From: Roseiarcus sp963835955
GTDB lineage: Bacteria; Pseudomonadota; Alphaproteobacteria; Rhizobiales; Beijerinckiaceae
Assembly (NCBI GenBank): GCA_963835955.1
Contig: CAWIHZ010000025.1
Coordinates: 11,381-75,380, forward strand
Length of the DNA stretch: 64,000 nucleotides
Direction: 5' to 3'
The position numbers and the translations under genes are program-made. This document shows positions 1 through 8,844 of the stretch, in pieces (position 1 is the first letter of the stretch; each line of letters opens with the position of its first letter). The notes beneath the pieces were generated by a model, which saw only the letters and a program-made list of their open reading frames with translations, was not told the DNA's origin and made no database searches.

Positions 1-25
1 GCCGATTCGGTCCGCCTGGCCCGCG

Positions 26-424
26 ATGGAGGGTCATATCGTCCACAGCGACGCGGAATGGCGCAAGCTGCTGACGCCCGCCCAATACGCGGTCCTGCGC
101 GAGGACGGGACCGAGCCGCCATTTACCAGTCCGCTTCTGCATGAAGAGCGGAAGGGGATTTTCGCCTGCGCGGGATGCGGCAACGACCTCTTCTCCTCGG
201 CGACCAAATTCGACAGCGGCACCGGCTGGCCGAGCTTCTGGGCGCCGCTGGACAACGCCGTCGACACAAAAGCCGACCGGTCATTCGGCATGACCCGCAC
301 CGCGGTGAGCTGCCGGCGCTGCGACGGCCACCTCGGCCATGTTTTCGACGACGGGCCGAAGCCGACCGGGCTTCGCTATTGCATGAACGGCGTTGCGCTG
401 TCGTTCAAGCCGGCCTCGGCCTGA
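26..424 (+). CDS. msrB: Peptide-methionine (R)-S-oxide reductase MsrB (5' end may be outside the window)
   Basis: Reduces the R epimer of methionine sulfoxide in oxidised proteins. The 132 readable residues cover a full MsrB domain: zinc pairs C48/C51 and C96/C99, the core GTGWPSFW (residues 65-72), GHLGHVF (101-107), and the catalytic cysteine C119 in RYCMNG. The frame stays open upstream to the first bases of the window and no ribosome binding site precedes this ATG. The real start, possibly with a signal peptide, may therefore lie outside. A frameshifted msrA follows 38 bp downstream on the same strand and carries a signal peptide, so the pair may have been an export-linked repair system. 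Family assignment is secure; the start is not. Confidence 0.93.
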   Translation: MEGHIVHSDAEWRKLLTPAQYAVLREDGTEPPFTSPLLHEERKGIFACAGCGNDLFSSATKFDSGTGWPSFWAPLDNAVDTKADRSFGMTRTAVSCRRCDGHLGHVFDDGPKPTGLRYCMNGVALSFKPASA

Positions 425-461
425 GGCGGGCCCACCTTAGGATCAAATCAGGAGTTCGGCC

Positions 462-1174
462 ATGATTTCACGATTGACGAACCATTCCAGCAATTTGGCG
501 CTAATCGCCGGCGCGTTGCTGATGGCTCTTGGCTTCGCCGCGACCCGATCGACCGCCGAAGTCGCGCGCGTCGTCCCGCCGCCCGCGGTCGACGAACCGG
601 CGGGCGCTTCGACCTCCGAGGTCGCGGTCCTCGCCGGCGGATGCTTCTGGGGCGTGCAAGGCGTGTTCCAGCATGTCGACGGCGTGACCAGCGCGATCTC
701 CGGATACGACGGCGGCGCCAAGGCGACGGCGCATTACCAAATGACCAGCACCGGCGAGACCGGTCACGCGGAGTCGGTCAAGATCACCTTCGATCCGCAC
801 AAGATCAGTTACGGGCAAATCTACAGGTGTTTTTCTCGGTCGCGCATGATCCGACCGAGCTCAACTATCAGGGGCCGGACGAAGGCACCCAATACCGCTC
901 GGCGATTTTCCCGCAGAACGGCGAGCAGGCGCGGGTGGCGAAGGACTACATCGCCCAGCTCGACAACGATCACGCGTTCGGCGCCAAAATCGTCACCACC
1001 ATCGAGCCGGGCAAGACATTCTACCGTGCCGAAGACTATCACCAGAATTTCCTGGCGCATAATCCGACCTATCCCTACATCGTCCAGAACGACCTGCCCA
1101 AGATCGCGAATCTGAAGCGGCTGTTCCCCGGTCTCTATCGCGCTGATCCGGTGCTGGTCGGCGCAGGTTCGTAG
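462..1174 (+). pseudogene. msrA: Peptide-methionine (S)-S-oxide reductase MsrA, split by one frameshift
   Basis: Partner of msrB for the S epimer of methionine sulfoxide. The first part begins with a hydrophobic signal-like segment (residues 11-27) and reaches the active-site motif GGCFWG with catalytic C61. It stays in frame to about position 826 (KISYGQIYR), then turns into basic nonsense. The rest of the family sequence (VFFSVAHDPTELNYQGPDEG, then AEDYHQNFL) continues in the next frame to 1174. A single missing G in the run around 826-829 explains this: the family needs Arg-Val-Phe-Phe where the DNA reads AGGTGTTTTT. The flanking halves look well conserved, so this is either a very recent inactivation or a sequencing error. 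Confidence 0.85.
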
Positions 1175-1184
1175 CAGGAGTGCG

Positions 1185-1261
1185 CGTCATTGCGAGGAGC
1201 GAAGCGACGAAGCAATCCACCGCACCGTTGGACTGCGGCTGTCGCCCCTTGGATTGCTTCG
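1185..1261. repeat. REP-like dispersed palindromic element
   Basis: The sequence starts CGTCATTGCGAGGAGCGAAG, continues to GAAGCAATCCA, and ends with the reverse complement TGGATTGCTTCG. This motif is widespread between genes of Hyphomicrobiales. It fills most of the gap between msrA and the convergent dehydrogenase, where it could act as a transcript-end hairpin. A shorter relative lies at 34756-34790. Confidence 0.7.
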
Positions 1262-1276
1262 CAGACTTTGTTCCCT

Positions 1277-2323
1277 TCAATTTCGGCTATCCCCGATCAC
1301 AAGGCCGATCTTGCCGAACTGACGGCCCGACTCGAGCCGGTCGAGCGCCGCGTGAATTTCGGCGAGCGGGAAGACCGCGTCGACATGCGGGATCAGACGC
1401 TTCTCTTCGACGAAGCCGATCATGTCCGCGAATTCCGCGCGCGTGCCGAGCGTCGAGCCGAAAATCTGCAATTGCCGGATGAAGAGCCGGCGCAGGTCGG
1501 CCGACGGATCGTCGCCGGTCGTCGCGCCGCAGGTGACGAGGCGGCCGCCGCGCACGAGCGATCGCATGGCCGCGGGCCAGACCGCCTTGCCGACATTCTC
1601 GATCACGACGTCGACGCCGCGTCCGTTCGTCAGCGTCATCACGCTTTCGACGATATTGCCGCCCGTATCATGGACCGTCTCGGCCGCGCCGAGGACGCGC
1701 GCCCGTTCGAGCTTCGTCGCGTCGCGCGAGGTGACGATCGTTCGTGCGCCGATCGCGTTCGCGATTTGCGTCGCCGCGAGCGAGACCGAGCCGCCGACGC
1801 CGAAGACGAGAACCGCCTCGCCTGGATCGAGGCGCGCTTTCGTCGCGATCATCCTCCACGCCGTGAGCCAGGCGACGCTGAGCGAGGCGGCCTGGACAAA
1901 ATCGACGCTTTCCGGTTTGCGCAGGACGCTTCCCTCCGGCGCGCAGACATACTCGGCGAATGTCCCGTCGACCTGTTCGCCGAAAATGCGGCCCCTCATG
2001 CAGAGGACCTCCTCGCCTCGCCGGCAGAATTCGCACACGCCGCAAGGCTGCCCCGGATAGATGACGACGGGATCGCCGGCGCGGAAGCGCGAGCCGGCGT
2101 CCGCCTCCTCGACGACGCCGGCGCCGTCGAGCCCGAGGATGATCGGCAGCCGGTGGGTGATGCCCGCGCCGCTATTGCGCATATAGAGATCGACCCGGTT
2201 GAGACCGCCCGCGACCGTGCGGATCATGAGCTCGCCGGGCTTTCGCTCGGGGACGGGGATTTCGTCGAGCCGCAAAACTTCGTTGCCGCCATGGCCGTGA
2301 ATGCGCGCCGCGAGCATTGTCAT
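1277..2323 (-). CDS. Zinc-binding MDR-family dehydrogenase / quinone oxidoreductase-like protein
   Basis: A 348-residue medium-chain dehydrogenase/reductase. It has a GroES-like N-terminal half and a Rossmann half with GVGGSV at 175-180. Four cysteines (C94, C97, C100, C108) form the structural zinc lobe. The usual catalytic zinc site is not evident: the GHE position reads GLDGAG. This suggests a quinone/enone-reductase-like enzyme rather than a classic alcohol dehydrogenase. The ATG at 2323 is chosen because it overlaps the hydrolase stop codon in an ATGA. The open frame continues upstream, but only as antisense of that hydrolase. It probably forms an operon with the hydrolase; the substrate is unknown. 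Confidence 0.85.
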   Translation of the reverse strand: MTMLAARIHGHGGNEVLRLDEIPVPERKPGELMIRTVAGGLNRVDLYMRNSGAGITHRLPIILGLDGAGVVEEADAGSRFRAGDPVVIYPGQPCGVCEFCRRGEEVLCMRGRIFGEQVDGTFAEYVCAPEGSVLRKPESVDFVQAASLSVAWLTAWRMIATKARLDPGEAVLVFGVGGSVSLAATQIANAIGARTIVTSRDATKLERARVLGAAETVHDTGGNIVESVMTLTNGRGVDVVIENVGKAVWPAAMRSLVRGGRLVTCGATTGDDPSADLRRLFIRQLQIFGSTLGTRAEFADMIGFVEEKRLIPHVDAVFPLAEIHAALDRLESGRQFGKIGLVIGDSRN

Positions 2324-3129
2324 TGAACGTCTCCGGAAATCTGCGTGCAGAACTCGACTGCGGCGTCGAGCGTCGCCCGCGGCTGTTCGAGGTGAGGAGA
2401 ATGTCGGCAGGCCTTCAGGACGACGTTGGCGACCGGCGCGGGCGTCCGCGCTTCGATCGCATGGATCTGCGCGATCGTTCCGTACTGGTCGTCTGCGCCT
2501 TGGATCAGCAGCGAAGGGATCCGCCAACGATCGACGAATTCCTCGATGTTCCAGGCCTTGAAGCCGGGATCGAGCCACGCCTCGTTCCAGCCGAGGAACG
2601 CGCTGTCGACATGGGCATGATATCGGGCGAGTTTTAAGCGAAGATCGCCGGTCTCGTAGGCGCGCTTCGCCTCGGCGATCGAGGCGAGGCCGGGCTCTTC
2701 AGTAAAGACGTGCGGCGCCATCAGGACGAGGCCCTCGACGCGCTCGTCCGCATGCTCGCCGGCGTAGATCGCGGCGATCGAGGCGCCGTCGCTGTGGCCG
2801 AGCAGGAGCCCCCGCCGAAAGCCGATAACGTCGAGAACCTGCGGCAGGCTGAAGCGGGCCTCGCGCGTCATGTAGTCGAGCGGACGCGGCAGATCGACCG
2901 GATCGGACTGGCCGTAGCCGGCGCGCGAATAGACAAACACGCCCCAGCCGGTCGCCGCCGCGAGCCTTGCCGGAAAGTCGCGCCACAGCGCGACGCAGCC
3001 GAGGCCCTCGTGCAGCATCACGATGGTCGGCGCCGCGCGGGGCGAAGGGCCAAAAGCGAGGGCCTCGAGACGCTTGCCGTCGGCGACGATGCGTCCGCCG
3101 GCGCCGTCCATCCAGGGGAAGACGCTCAT
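2320..3129 (-). CDS. Alpha/beta-fold hydrolase
   Basis: A 269-residue alpha/beta hydrolase. The oxyanion-region motif LHEGLG sits near residues 39-44. The nucleophile elbow GHSDGA (111-116) contains S113. An acidic segment GADDQYG and the motif CRHSPHLEQP supply the likely Asp and His of the triad. The Asp after the Ser (S-D-G) is shared with several carboxylesterase and C-C hydrolase relatives. It shares a 4-bp ATGA overlap with the downstream dehydrogenase, so the two are probably translationally coupled. Nearby aromatic-acid genes make a role in aromatic or ester catabolism plausible, but that is inference. Confidence 0.85.
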   Translation of the reverse strand: MSVFPWMDGAGGRIVADGKRLEALAFGPSPRAAPTIVMLHEGLGCVALWRDFPARLAAATGWGVFVYSRAGYGQSDPVDLPRPLDYMTREARFSLPQVLDVIGFRRGLLLGHSDGASIAAIYAGEHADERVEGLVLMAPHVFTEEPGLASIAEAKRAYETGDLRLKLARYHAHVDSAFLGWNEAWLDPGFKAWNIEEFVDRWRIPSLLIQGADDQYGTIAQIHAIEARTPAPVANVVLKACRHSPHLEQPRATLDAAVEFCTQISGDVQ

Positions 3130-3248
3130 TGTGTGTGGCCGTGCTTCGGTTGAAATCCCACGCTTCGCGCCCTCAACTCCAGATCTCGAAAGTGCGAGCG
3201 CGTTTCGCCGTTGAGCGCCTTCGCGGCGAACCTCTCACACGGCTGCAC

Positions 3249-3656
3249 CTACCGAGGCGGCAGTCCCTCGAAGGTCGGCAACCCCTCCTGGATGCAGTTG
3301 AAGGCCTGTCGGTCGCTGGTGTTGATCGCCATTTGCGCCGCTCCGAACAGACTGGGGTCGTCGAGCGTTCCAGCCTTGAGGATGATGGCGCGAAGGCCAG
3401 GGCGGCGCGTGATGAGATGCGTGCCGCAATCTTCGCAGAACTCCCGTGTGACGGCGCGTTCGAGATCGTCGCGTTTGAACTGGCGAGGCGCCCCGCTCGT
3501 GTACCGGAAGCCCTCGGGCGGCATCAGCATGAACATGTTCGCCGCGCCGCCGGAGAAATATTGGCAGGGGCGGCAATGGCATTGCGCCCTCAGCATGGGT
3601 TCTCCCGCCGCCTCATAGCGGACCTTCCGGCAATAGCATCCCCCTTCCAATTTCAT
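3249..3656 (-). CDS. GFA-family (glutathione-dependent formaldehyde-activating-like) zinc protein
   Basis: A 135-residue single-domain protein of the GFA/CENP-V fold. Zinc ligands are visible as C7 and C9 (GGCYC), C26, C28 and C31 (QCHCRPC), and C74/C77 (FCEDCGTH). Length and cysteine spacing match the family. Most family members have no proven formaldehyde activity, so the name is structural only. About 120 bp separate it from the hydrolase on one side and 113 bp from the amidohydrolase on the other, so it may be its own transcription unit. Confidence 0.88.
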   Translation of the reverse strand: MKLEGGCYCRKVRYEAAGEPMLRAQCHCRPCQYFSGGAANMFMLMPPEGFRYTSGAPRQFKRDDLERAVTREFCEDCGTHLITRRPGLRAIILKAGTLDDPSLFGAAQMAINTSDRQAFNCIQEGLPTFEGLPPR

Positions 3657-3769
3657 TTCGCTCTCCTGCCGCCGAGCCGGGTCCTGCCGGCATTGGCGAA
3701 ACGCCAGTTAGATCTTGCTGGCCGAAAGTTGACCACGCCCAATTCCACGCTCCGAGCCCGAACGAGGGA

Positions 3770-4663
3770 TCAAGCGTCAGTTTTCAAATTCGAGCTTTCG
3801 GCGTCGATCTTCAGCGCCCGGATCGCGTTCTCTTTCAGAATCAGATCATGCACCTCCGGCTTGAAGCCGGCTTCCCTGAAGTCCTTGATCCAGCGGTCGG
3901 GCGCGATCAGCGGAAAATCCGAGCCGAACAGCATCTTGGTCTTGAGCTGGCTGTTGGCGTACTGAACGAGCTGCGGCGGAAAATATTTCGGGCTCCAGCC
4001 GGAGAGGTCGATATAGACGTTAGGTTTGTGCAGGCAGACCGACAGCGCCTCGTCCTGCCACGGCCACGACGGATGGGCGATGATGATCGTCATGTCGGGG
4101 AAGTCGACGGCGACGTCGTCGATGTGGATCGGGTTCGAGTATTTGAGCCTGAGGCCCCCGCCGCCCGGCATGCCCGTGCCGATCCCGGAATGGCCGCTGT
4201 GGAACAGCGCCGGCAGCTTGTGTTCGGCGATCACCTCGTAGAGGTCATAGACCATGCGGTCGTTGGGGAAGAAGCCCTGCAGGGTCGGGTGAAACTTGAA
4301 GCCCTTGATGACGCCCGCCTCGATCAGCGCCCGCGCCTCGCGCACGCCCATTTTGCCCTTATGCGGATCGATCGAGGCGAAGGCCATCATCATGTCGGCG
4401 TTGGCGGCGGCGGCCTCAGCCACTTCCTCATTGGGGATGCGCCGGTTGCCGATCTCAAATTCGCTGTCGACCGTAAACATCACGAGCCCGATCTTTCGCT
4501 CGCGGTAATAGGCGACCGTCTCGGCGATGGTCGGGCGCTTGCCGGCCTTGAAATATTTGTTCGCGGCGTCCTCGTAGGGCTGCCAGAACGCGTCCGCCGG
4601 CTGCCGGCACGAGACTTCCGCATGCGTATGGACGTCGATCGCGACGAGGTCGTCGACCTTCAT
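3770..4663 (-). CDS. Amidohydrolase family 2 metal-dependent hydrolase/decarboxylase
   Basis: A 297-residue TIM-barrel amidohydrolase. The metal motif HTH is at residues 12-14 (DVHTHAE). Later metal ligands are expected in FHSGHSG, IIAHPSW and the late GSDFP motif. The family includes gamma-resorcylate decarboxylase-like enzymes and lactonases, so the exact reaction cannot be read from sequence. Its ATG overlaps the stop codon of the upstream feruloyl-CoA-synthase-like gene (ATGA at 4660-4663). This indicates translational coupling and suggests it acts on a product of the same aromatic pathway. Confidence 0.85.
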   Translation of the reverse strand: MKVDDLVAIDVHTHAEVSCRQPADAFWQPYEDAANKYFKAGKRPTIAETVAYYRERKIGLVMFTVDSEFEIGNRRIPNEEVAEAAAANADMMMAFASIDPHKGKMGVREARALIEAGVIKGFKFHPTLQGFFPNDRMVYDLYEVIAEHKLPALFHSGHSGIGTGMPGGGGLRLKYSNPIHIDDVAVDFPDMTIIIAHPSWPWQDEALSVCLHKPNVYIDLSGWSPKYFPPQLVQYANSQLKTKMLFGSDFPLIAPDRWIKDFREAGFKPEVHDLILKENAIRALKIDAESSNLKTDA

Positions 4664-6517
4664 GGCGCGGCTCCTTCCTTCAGGCGCTCTGCGATCACGC
4701 GCGGCGAAGGGGTTTTGGCGTAGAGCTGTTCGACTGTCGCGGCCCGGAGCCTCAGCGCCACGCGCTGGTTGATCGAGCCCTTGTCGGTCATTTCTCCCGT
4801 GTCGAGCGAAGGCGGATCTTCGAGCAGGATGATGCGGGCGAAACGGCCCGAGCTGCCGCCCGCGGCCCTGTTGAAGGCGGCGAGCAGGTCGGCGAACTTC
4901 GTCCGAACGGCTTCACTCGCCAGAACTGCGGCGGCGTCCGGCTCGCCCTCCTGGCCGCCCGCCAGCTCGCGGCAGGCGGCGAGGTTCGGAACGACGAGCG
5001 CGGCCGCGTCGTCACGATCGTGGCCGGCCACCACGACGTCGCTGACATAGGGCGCGCAATGGGCGACGAACCTGGACCGCAACGGGCCGACGCTGACCCA
5101 GGTTCCGGTTGCGAGCTTGAAGTCCTCGGCCACCCGCCCGTCGAATAGAAAGCCCCGTCCGGGATCTTTGTCGTCGACGAAGCGCAGCGCGTCGCCGAAG
5201 CAATAATAGCCCTCCTCGTCGAAGGCCGCCTTAGTCAGTTCCGGCTGGCGCCAATAGCCGGGGGTGACGCTGGGGCTTCTGATCCGCGCCTCGAGCTTGC
5301 CGGCGTTGGGAACGAGCTTGATCTCGACGCCGGGATTGGGAACGCCGACGACGCCGGGCTGGCGCGCGCGCTCCGTCACGCTGATCGCCGACGGCCCGGT
5401 CTCGGTCGAACCAAACGAGGTCAGCATCGGAACGGCCTCGCCGACGGTCTCGCGCCCGAGCCGCTCATATTCCTGGCGCACGTGCGGCGAGAGCGCCGCG
5501 CCGGCGTAGCAGAAGGATTGCAGCTTGCCGAACAGGCTCCGGCGCAAGCCCTCGTCGGCGTGGAGATAGGGCAGCAGCATCTCGAAGCCTCGCGGCACGT
5601 TGTAATAGACGCTCGGCGACACCTCGCTTAAGTTTCTGACCGTCGCTTCGATCGCGCCCGGCAGCGGCCGGCCGGCGTCGATATAAAACGAACCGCCGTT
5701 CGACAGCACCAGATTGAAATTGTTGTTGCCGCCGAACGTGTGGCTCCACGGCAGCCAGTCGAGCAGCACCGGCGGCTCGGCGCCGTAGCTCGGATTGACC
5801 GCGCGGACCATCGCCTGGTTCGAGGTCATCATCGCTTGGGTGTTGATGACGCCCTTGGGGGCGCCGGTCGAGCCCGACGTGAACAACAGCTTGGCGATCG
5901 TCTCCGGGCCCGACCTTCGCCTGCGCGGCGTCGACCTTTGGCCCGGCCGGCGTCGCCAACAGCGCTTCGAGAAGGGTCGATGGGCGCGTGGCTGGCGGGT
6001 TGACCCGCGCGACCACCTCCACGTCCCCTGGCAGCGCCGCTTCGATCGCCGCCGCGAAGGGAGCGCCGTCGTCGACGAAGGCGAGGCCCGGCGTCAAGAC
6101 GGCGATGATCGCCTTCAGCTTGGCGAAATCCTTGGCGACCAGCGAATACGGGGGCGAAATCGGCGCGTAGGGCACGCCGGCGATCATGGCGCCGAGCCCG
6201 AACAGCGCGTGGTCGACGCTATTTCCGGACAGGATCGCGACCGGCCGCTCGACGCTGAGCCCGCGGTCGATCAGGCCTTGCGCGATCCTGCGCGCCGCCT
6301 CGCGGGCTTGGGCGTAGGTCAGCTTGCGCCACTGCTCGCCCGAGCGCTCCGCGAGAAAGACCCGCTCGGGCGCGAGCCTGGCCCAATGGTCGAGCCAGTC
6401 GGTCATCGCGCGAGGATGCGCGCCCAAAGGATGGGGAGAACGCGCCAGCATGACGCCGTCGGCCCGGCGCTCCACGATCACATCTGGCGGACCGAAGGTC
6501 AGCTTGATACGCGCCAT
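4660..6517 (-). pseudogene. Feruloyl-CoA-synthase-like AMP-forming CoA ligase, split by one frameshift
   Basis: An acyl/aryl-CoA ligase of about 619 residues if repaired. The first part, from the ATG at 6517, holds the N-terminal ANL subdomain in the form typical of feruloyl-CoA synthases (RSPHPLGAHPRAMTDWL). At about 5908 one extra G after GTCGGGCCC shifts the frame. Reading on in the other frame restores the AMP-binding loop FTSGSTGAPKG, then DWLPWSHTFGG and the C-terminal subdomain to 4660. Both halves look fully conserved, so a sequencing error or a very recent mutation is likely. The enzyme would activate hydroxycinnamates such as ferulate for CoA-dependent side-chain shortening. Substrate is inferred from family resemblance only. 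Confidence 0.82.
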
Positions 6518-6692
6518 TGTCTCCTCCCTGGCCGCCGAGCGGCGTCCGGCGGCGTAGGCCGTCTTTCAACGGCAATGACAAGCAAAGACGCCCCGGGGAT
6601 AAAATCAAGGGCGTGGCGCCGAAAACATCGAGCCGCGATCAGGGTTATGCGGTCATTTCCGGTTCAGGCGTCCTCCGCCGGGCGAGGTCTCG

Positions 6693-6721
6693 CAAAAAAA
6701 GACCGCCTCATGGGCGGTCTT
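6693..6721 (-). terminator. Rho-independent terminator of the PEP-CTERM gene
   Basis: Read on the minus strand this is a perfect 9-bp stem AAGACCGCC / GGCGGTCTT with a 5-base loop, followed by a run of seven T. It lies 27 bp past the stop codon of the PEP-CTERM gene. It isolates that gene from the ligase operon downstream. Confidence 0.85.
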
Positions 6722-6747
6722 CCAAAACAAAATGCTGCGGCCGGGGA

Positions 6748-7524
6748 TCAGGCCGCCGAAGGAGCAGGCGTTCGCCCCTTCGCCTTACGATGCCCCACGA
6801 AACCCAGACCGGCGAAGCCGAGCGCCATCATCGCCCAAGTCGAGGGCTCAGGGGCGGCTGTAAAGGTCAGGTTGTATTGCGACGCTGGGCCGGCCCAGGC
6901 GGGGTTCCCTGGATAAGGATCCTGATAGTCGAGGATCGAGGTCGCGTCGGCGACGGCCGCGCCATAGATCATGTTGCCAGAGCCGCCGTCGCTCCAGATG
7001 TCGACCACGTCTCCATTCGCAAGCGTCAGCATCATGCCGTAATTGTCGAGGAAGCCGCCGGCGGGCACGTCCATGCAGGTCACCGGAGCCCCCGCGGCCG
7101 GGTAGAACAAATTATCGTAGGAGAGGAGTGCGGAGGGAGGCGCCGGGAATCCGGTTCCGGTCCACCAGCTGAAGCTGAACGGGATATTCTGATCGTTCTC
7201 GAAATGCGGCAGGTAGTTGTTGGCGACCAGTCCAGTGATCGCCACGTTTGAGATGCCGAGATTCGTGTCGGAAAAAGTCCCGGAAGAGACGTCCGTAATC
7301 GTCAGGGCGTTGGTCGGGTCGGCGAGCCCGAAATATCCCGGCGGCGGAACGCTGGCTGTCGTTCCAGTCCCGAACGCAGCGCCGGCATGTGGGTCAGGAC
7401 CGACGTTGAATGTCCCGCTCGCGGAGATGCCGTCGCCACTGAGCGTGAAAGTGTATGCTTGTGCATCGGATGCAATGGCCAGCGTCCCGACCAAAGGCAG
7501 AATAGTCAAAATCATGCGTCTCAC
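6748..7524 (-). CDS. PEP-CTERM (PEPxxWA type) sorting-domain exported protein
   Basis: A secreted protein of about 258 residues. A signal peptide ends near DAQA-YTF. The body is beta-rich, low in charge and rich in Gly, Ser, Thr and Asn. The C-terminus has the sorting motif PEPSTWAMM, then a hydrophobic helix and a basic tail (GHRKAKGR). Such proteins are exported and processed by exosortase-type enzymes; no exosortase is encoded in this window. The GTG at 7524 is preferred because GGGGAA lies just upstream and the signal peptide then starts properly. In-frame ATGs at 7515, 7539 and 7578 are alternatives. A strong terminator follows. The function of the mature body is unknown. Confidence 0.85.
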   Translation of the reverse strand: MRRMILTILPLVGTLAIASDAQAYTFTLSGDGISASGTFNVGPDPHAGAAFGTGTTASVPPPGYFGLADPTNALTITDVSSGTFSDTNLGISNVAITGLVANNYLPHFENDQNIPFSFSWWTGTGFPAPPSALLSYDNLFYPAAGAPVTCMDVPAGGFLDNYGMMLTLANGDVVDIWSDGGSGNMIYGAAVADATSILDYQDPYPGNPAWAGPASQYNLTFTAAPEPSTWAMMALGFAGLGFVGHRKAKGRTPAPSAA

Positions 7525-7885
7525 TGTGGCGTTCCCCATTAAGGCCGGCAATTCGCCGAGCTCGATTCGCCGCCCCATACGGCATTAGCCTACCTTGCCG
7601 CCCAAATTTGCCGCAGTCAATTGTGGCTAATCCAATCCGCCGTTTGGTCATGCCGCAGCGGCGCCGGCGACCGTCCGCGAACGGCCGATCGTGTTCACGG
7701 GGCCGAAATATCGACCTAAGGCTTCGTACGCTCGTGCGCGCTACTCTCAACTTCGCGCAAGGAACAGGCTTTCGGGCGGGCGCTTTTGGAGAGATGATGG
7801 CGCCGCTGTAAGGCCGACGCCGGCGCACGGCGTTCCGTGCAACCGGAACGCGTAAAAAAACGTGGAATATGCGGGAGGAAATGGA
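7525..7885. other. Divergent intergenic region between surface-protein genes
   Basis: This 360-bp region separates the minus-strand PEP-CTERM gene from the plus-strand collagen-like gene. It should carry both promoters. I see no convincing small gene in it. A GGGAGGAAATGG ribosome binding site at about 7871-7882 precedes the collagen-like gene. No clear palindromic operator was found. Confidence 0.4.
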
Positions 7886-8590
7886 ATGCGAACATTCATC
7901 GCAAGTCTGGCCCTTGTCGCGCTGTTTGTCGTCTCGGGATGCTCCAAAGGATCTCAGGGACCGTCCGGACCCCAGGGGCCTGCGGGGCCGCAAGGACCGA
8001 AGGGCGATACCGGCGCCGTGGGGCCGGCGGGGCCGCAGGGGCCGAAAGGCGAGATGGGCGCCGTGGGACCGGCGGGGCCGCAGGGACCCAAAGGCGAGAC
8101 GGGCGCCGCGGGACCACCGGGGCCGCAGGGGTCCAAGGGCGAGACGGGCGCCGTGGGACCGGCGGGGCCGCAGGGACCGAAAGGCGAGACGGGCGCCGCG
8201 GGACCGCCGGGGCCGCAGGGGCCGAAAGGCGAGACGGGCGCCGCGGGACCGCCGGGACCGCAGGGGCCGAAAGGCGAGACGGGCGCCGCAGGACCGCCGG
8301 GACCGCATGGGCCTCAAGGCGCGATGGGCGCCGCGGGACCGATAGGTCCGCAGGGGCCGCACGGACCCCAAGGCGCGACGGGCCCCGCCGGTCCCGCGGG
8401 GGCGCCTGGAGCCGGAACTTCCCTTCGGGCCATTACCGGTCAAATGAAGGCCGCGTGCGGCGGCCAAGAAATCATGATCAGCGCCTACTGCACAGGCGAA
8501 GGCAGCACCTTGCACGTCGACGGAACCACCGGCGCGAGTTGTGAAGGCCCGCCGAGCAATACGGTCGTGGTGGTCTGCGCAGAGCGGTAA
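7886..8590 (+). CDS. Collagen-like triple-helix-repeat lipoprotein
   Basis: A 234-residue predicted lipoprotein. The signal MRTFIASLALVALFVVSGC ends in a lipobox with C19 as the lipidation site. Residues 22 to about 177 are uninterrupted Gly-X-Y triplets. Within them are eight 15-residue units of the type GPQGPKGETGAAGPP (residues 34-153). A non-collagenous C-terminal domain of about 57 residues carries four cysteines and could nucleate trimers. The ATG at 7886 has a good GGAGG site, better than an in-frame ATG at 7862. Bacterial collagen-like proteins form surface trimers or filaments used in adhesion. The anchoring membrane and the partner are unknown. Confidence 0.9.
   Translation: MRTFIASLALVALFVVSGCSKGSQGPSGPQGPAGPQGPKGDTGAVGPAGPQGPKGEMGAVGPAGPQGPKGETGAAGPPGPQGSKGETGAVGPAGPQGPKGETGAAGPPGPQGPKGETGAAGPPGPQGPKGETGAAGPPGPHGPQGAMGAAGPIGPQGPHGPQGATGPAGPAGAPGAGTSLRAITGQMKAACGGQEIMISAYCTGEGSTLHVDGTTGASCEGPPSNTVVVVCAER
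7985..8344 (+). repeat. Eight tandem 45-bp repeats coding the collagen-like region
   Basis: Eight consecutive 45-bp units each encode a 15-residue Gly-X-Y block. Units 5 to 7 encode identical residues and are nearly identical in DNA, so slippage or recombination could change copy number in frame. The last unit (GPHGPQGAMGAAGPI) is diverged, and further irregular Gly-X-Y triplets follow. Confidence 0.9.
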
Positions 8591-8844
8591 ACGGCAAGAC
8601 GGGGATCGGGCGGATCGCTCTCGACCACTTCGCCGCCGGTCTTTCCGCCTTCCGCGCAGGAGGGCGCGCCGGCTGAAACGCCGGTCGCTATTGGCGACCG
8701 GCCGCCTCGAGCGCGATCGTCCTAAAGTTACGGGCCGGACATCGCTCTCGATGCGGCGAAAGCGGGAGAGAACGGAGTTGCTGGAGAGCTATCGCTTCGG
8801 CGGCAATCGTGTCAGGGTCTATTGACTGTTTCAGGGAGGCATTC

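Noticed and set aside
7985..8344. CRISPR-like array
   Set aside because: The 45-bp units are contiguous with no spacers and encode Gly-X-Y triplets in frame.
7394..8515. Arg/Ser-rich repeat protein opposite the collagen-like gene
   Set aside because: The 45-bp repeats keep all frames open. Only the plus strand has a signal peptide, lipobox and ribosome binding site.
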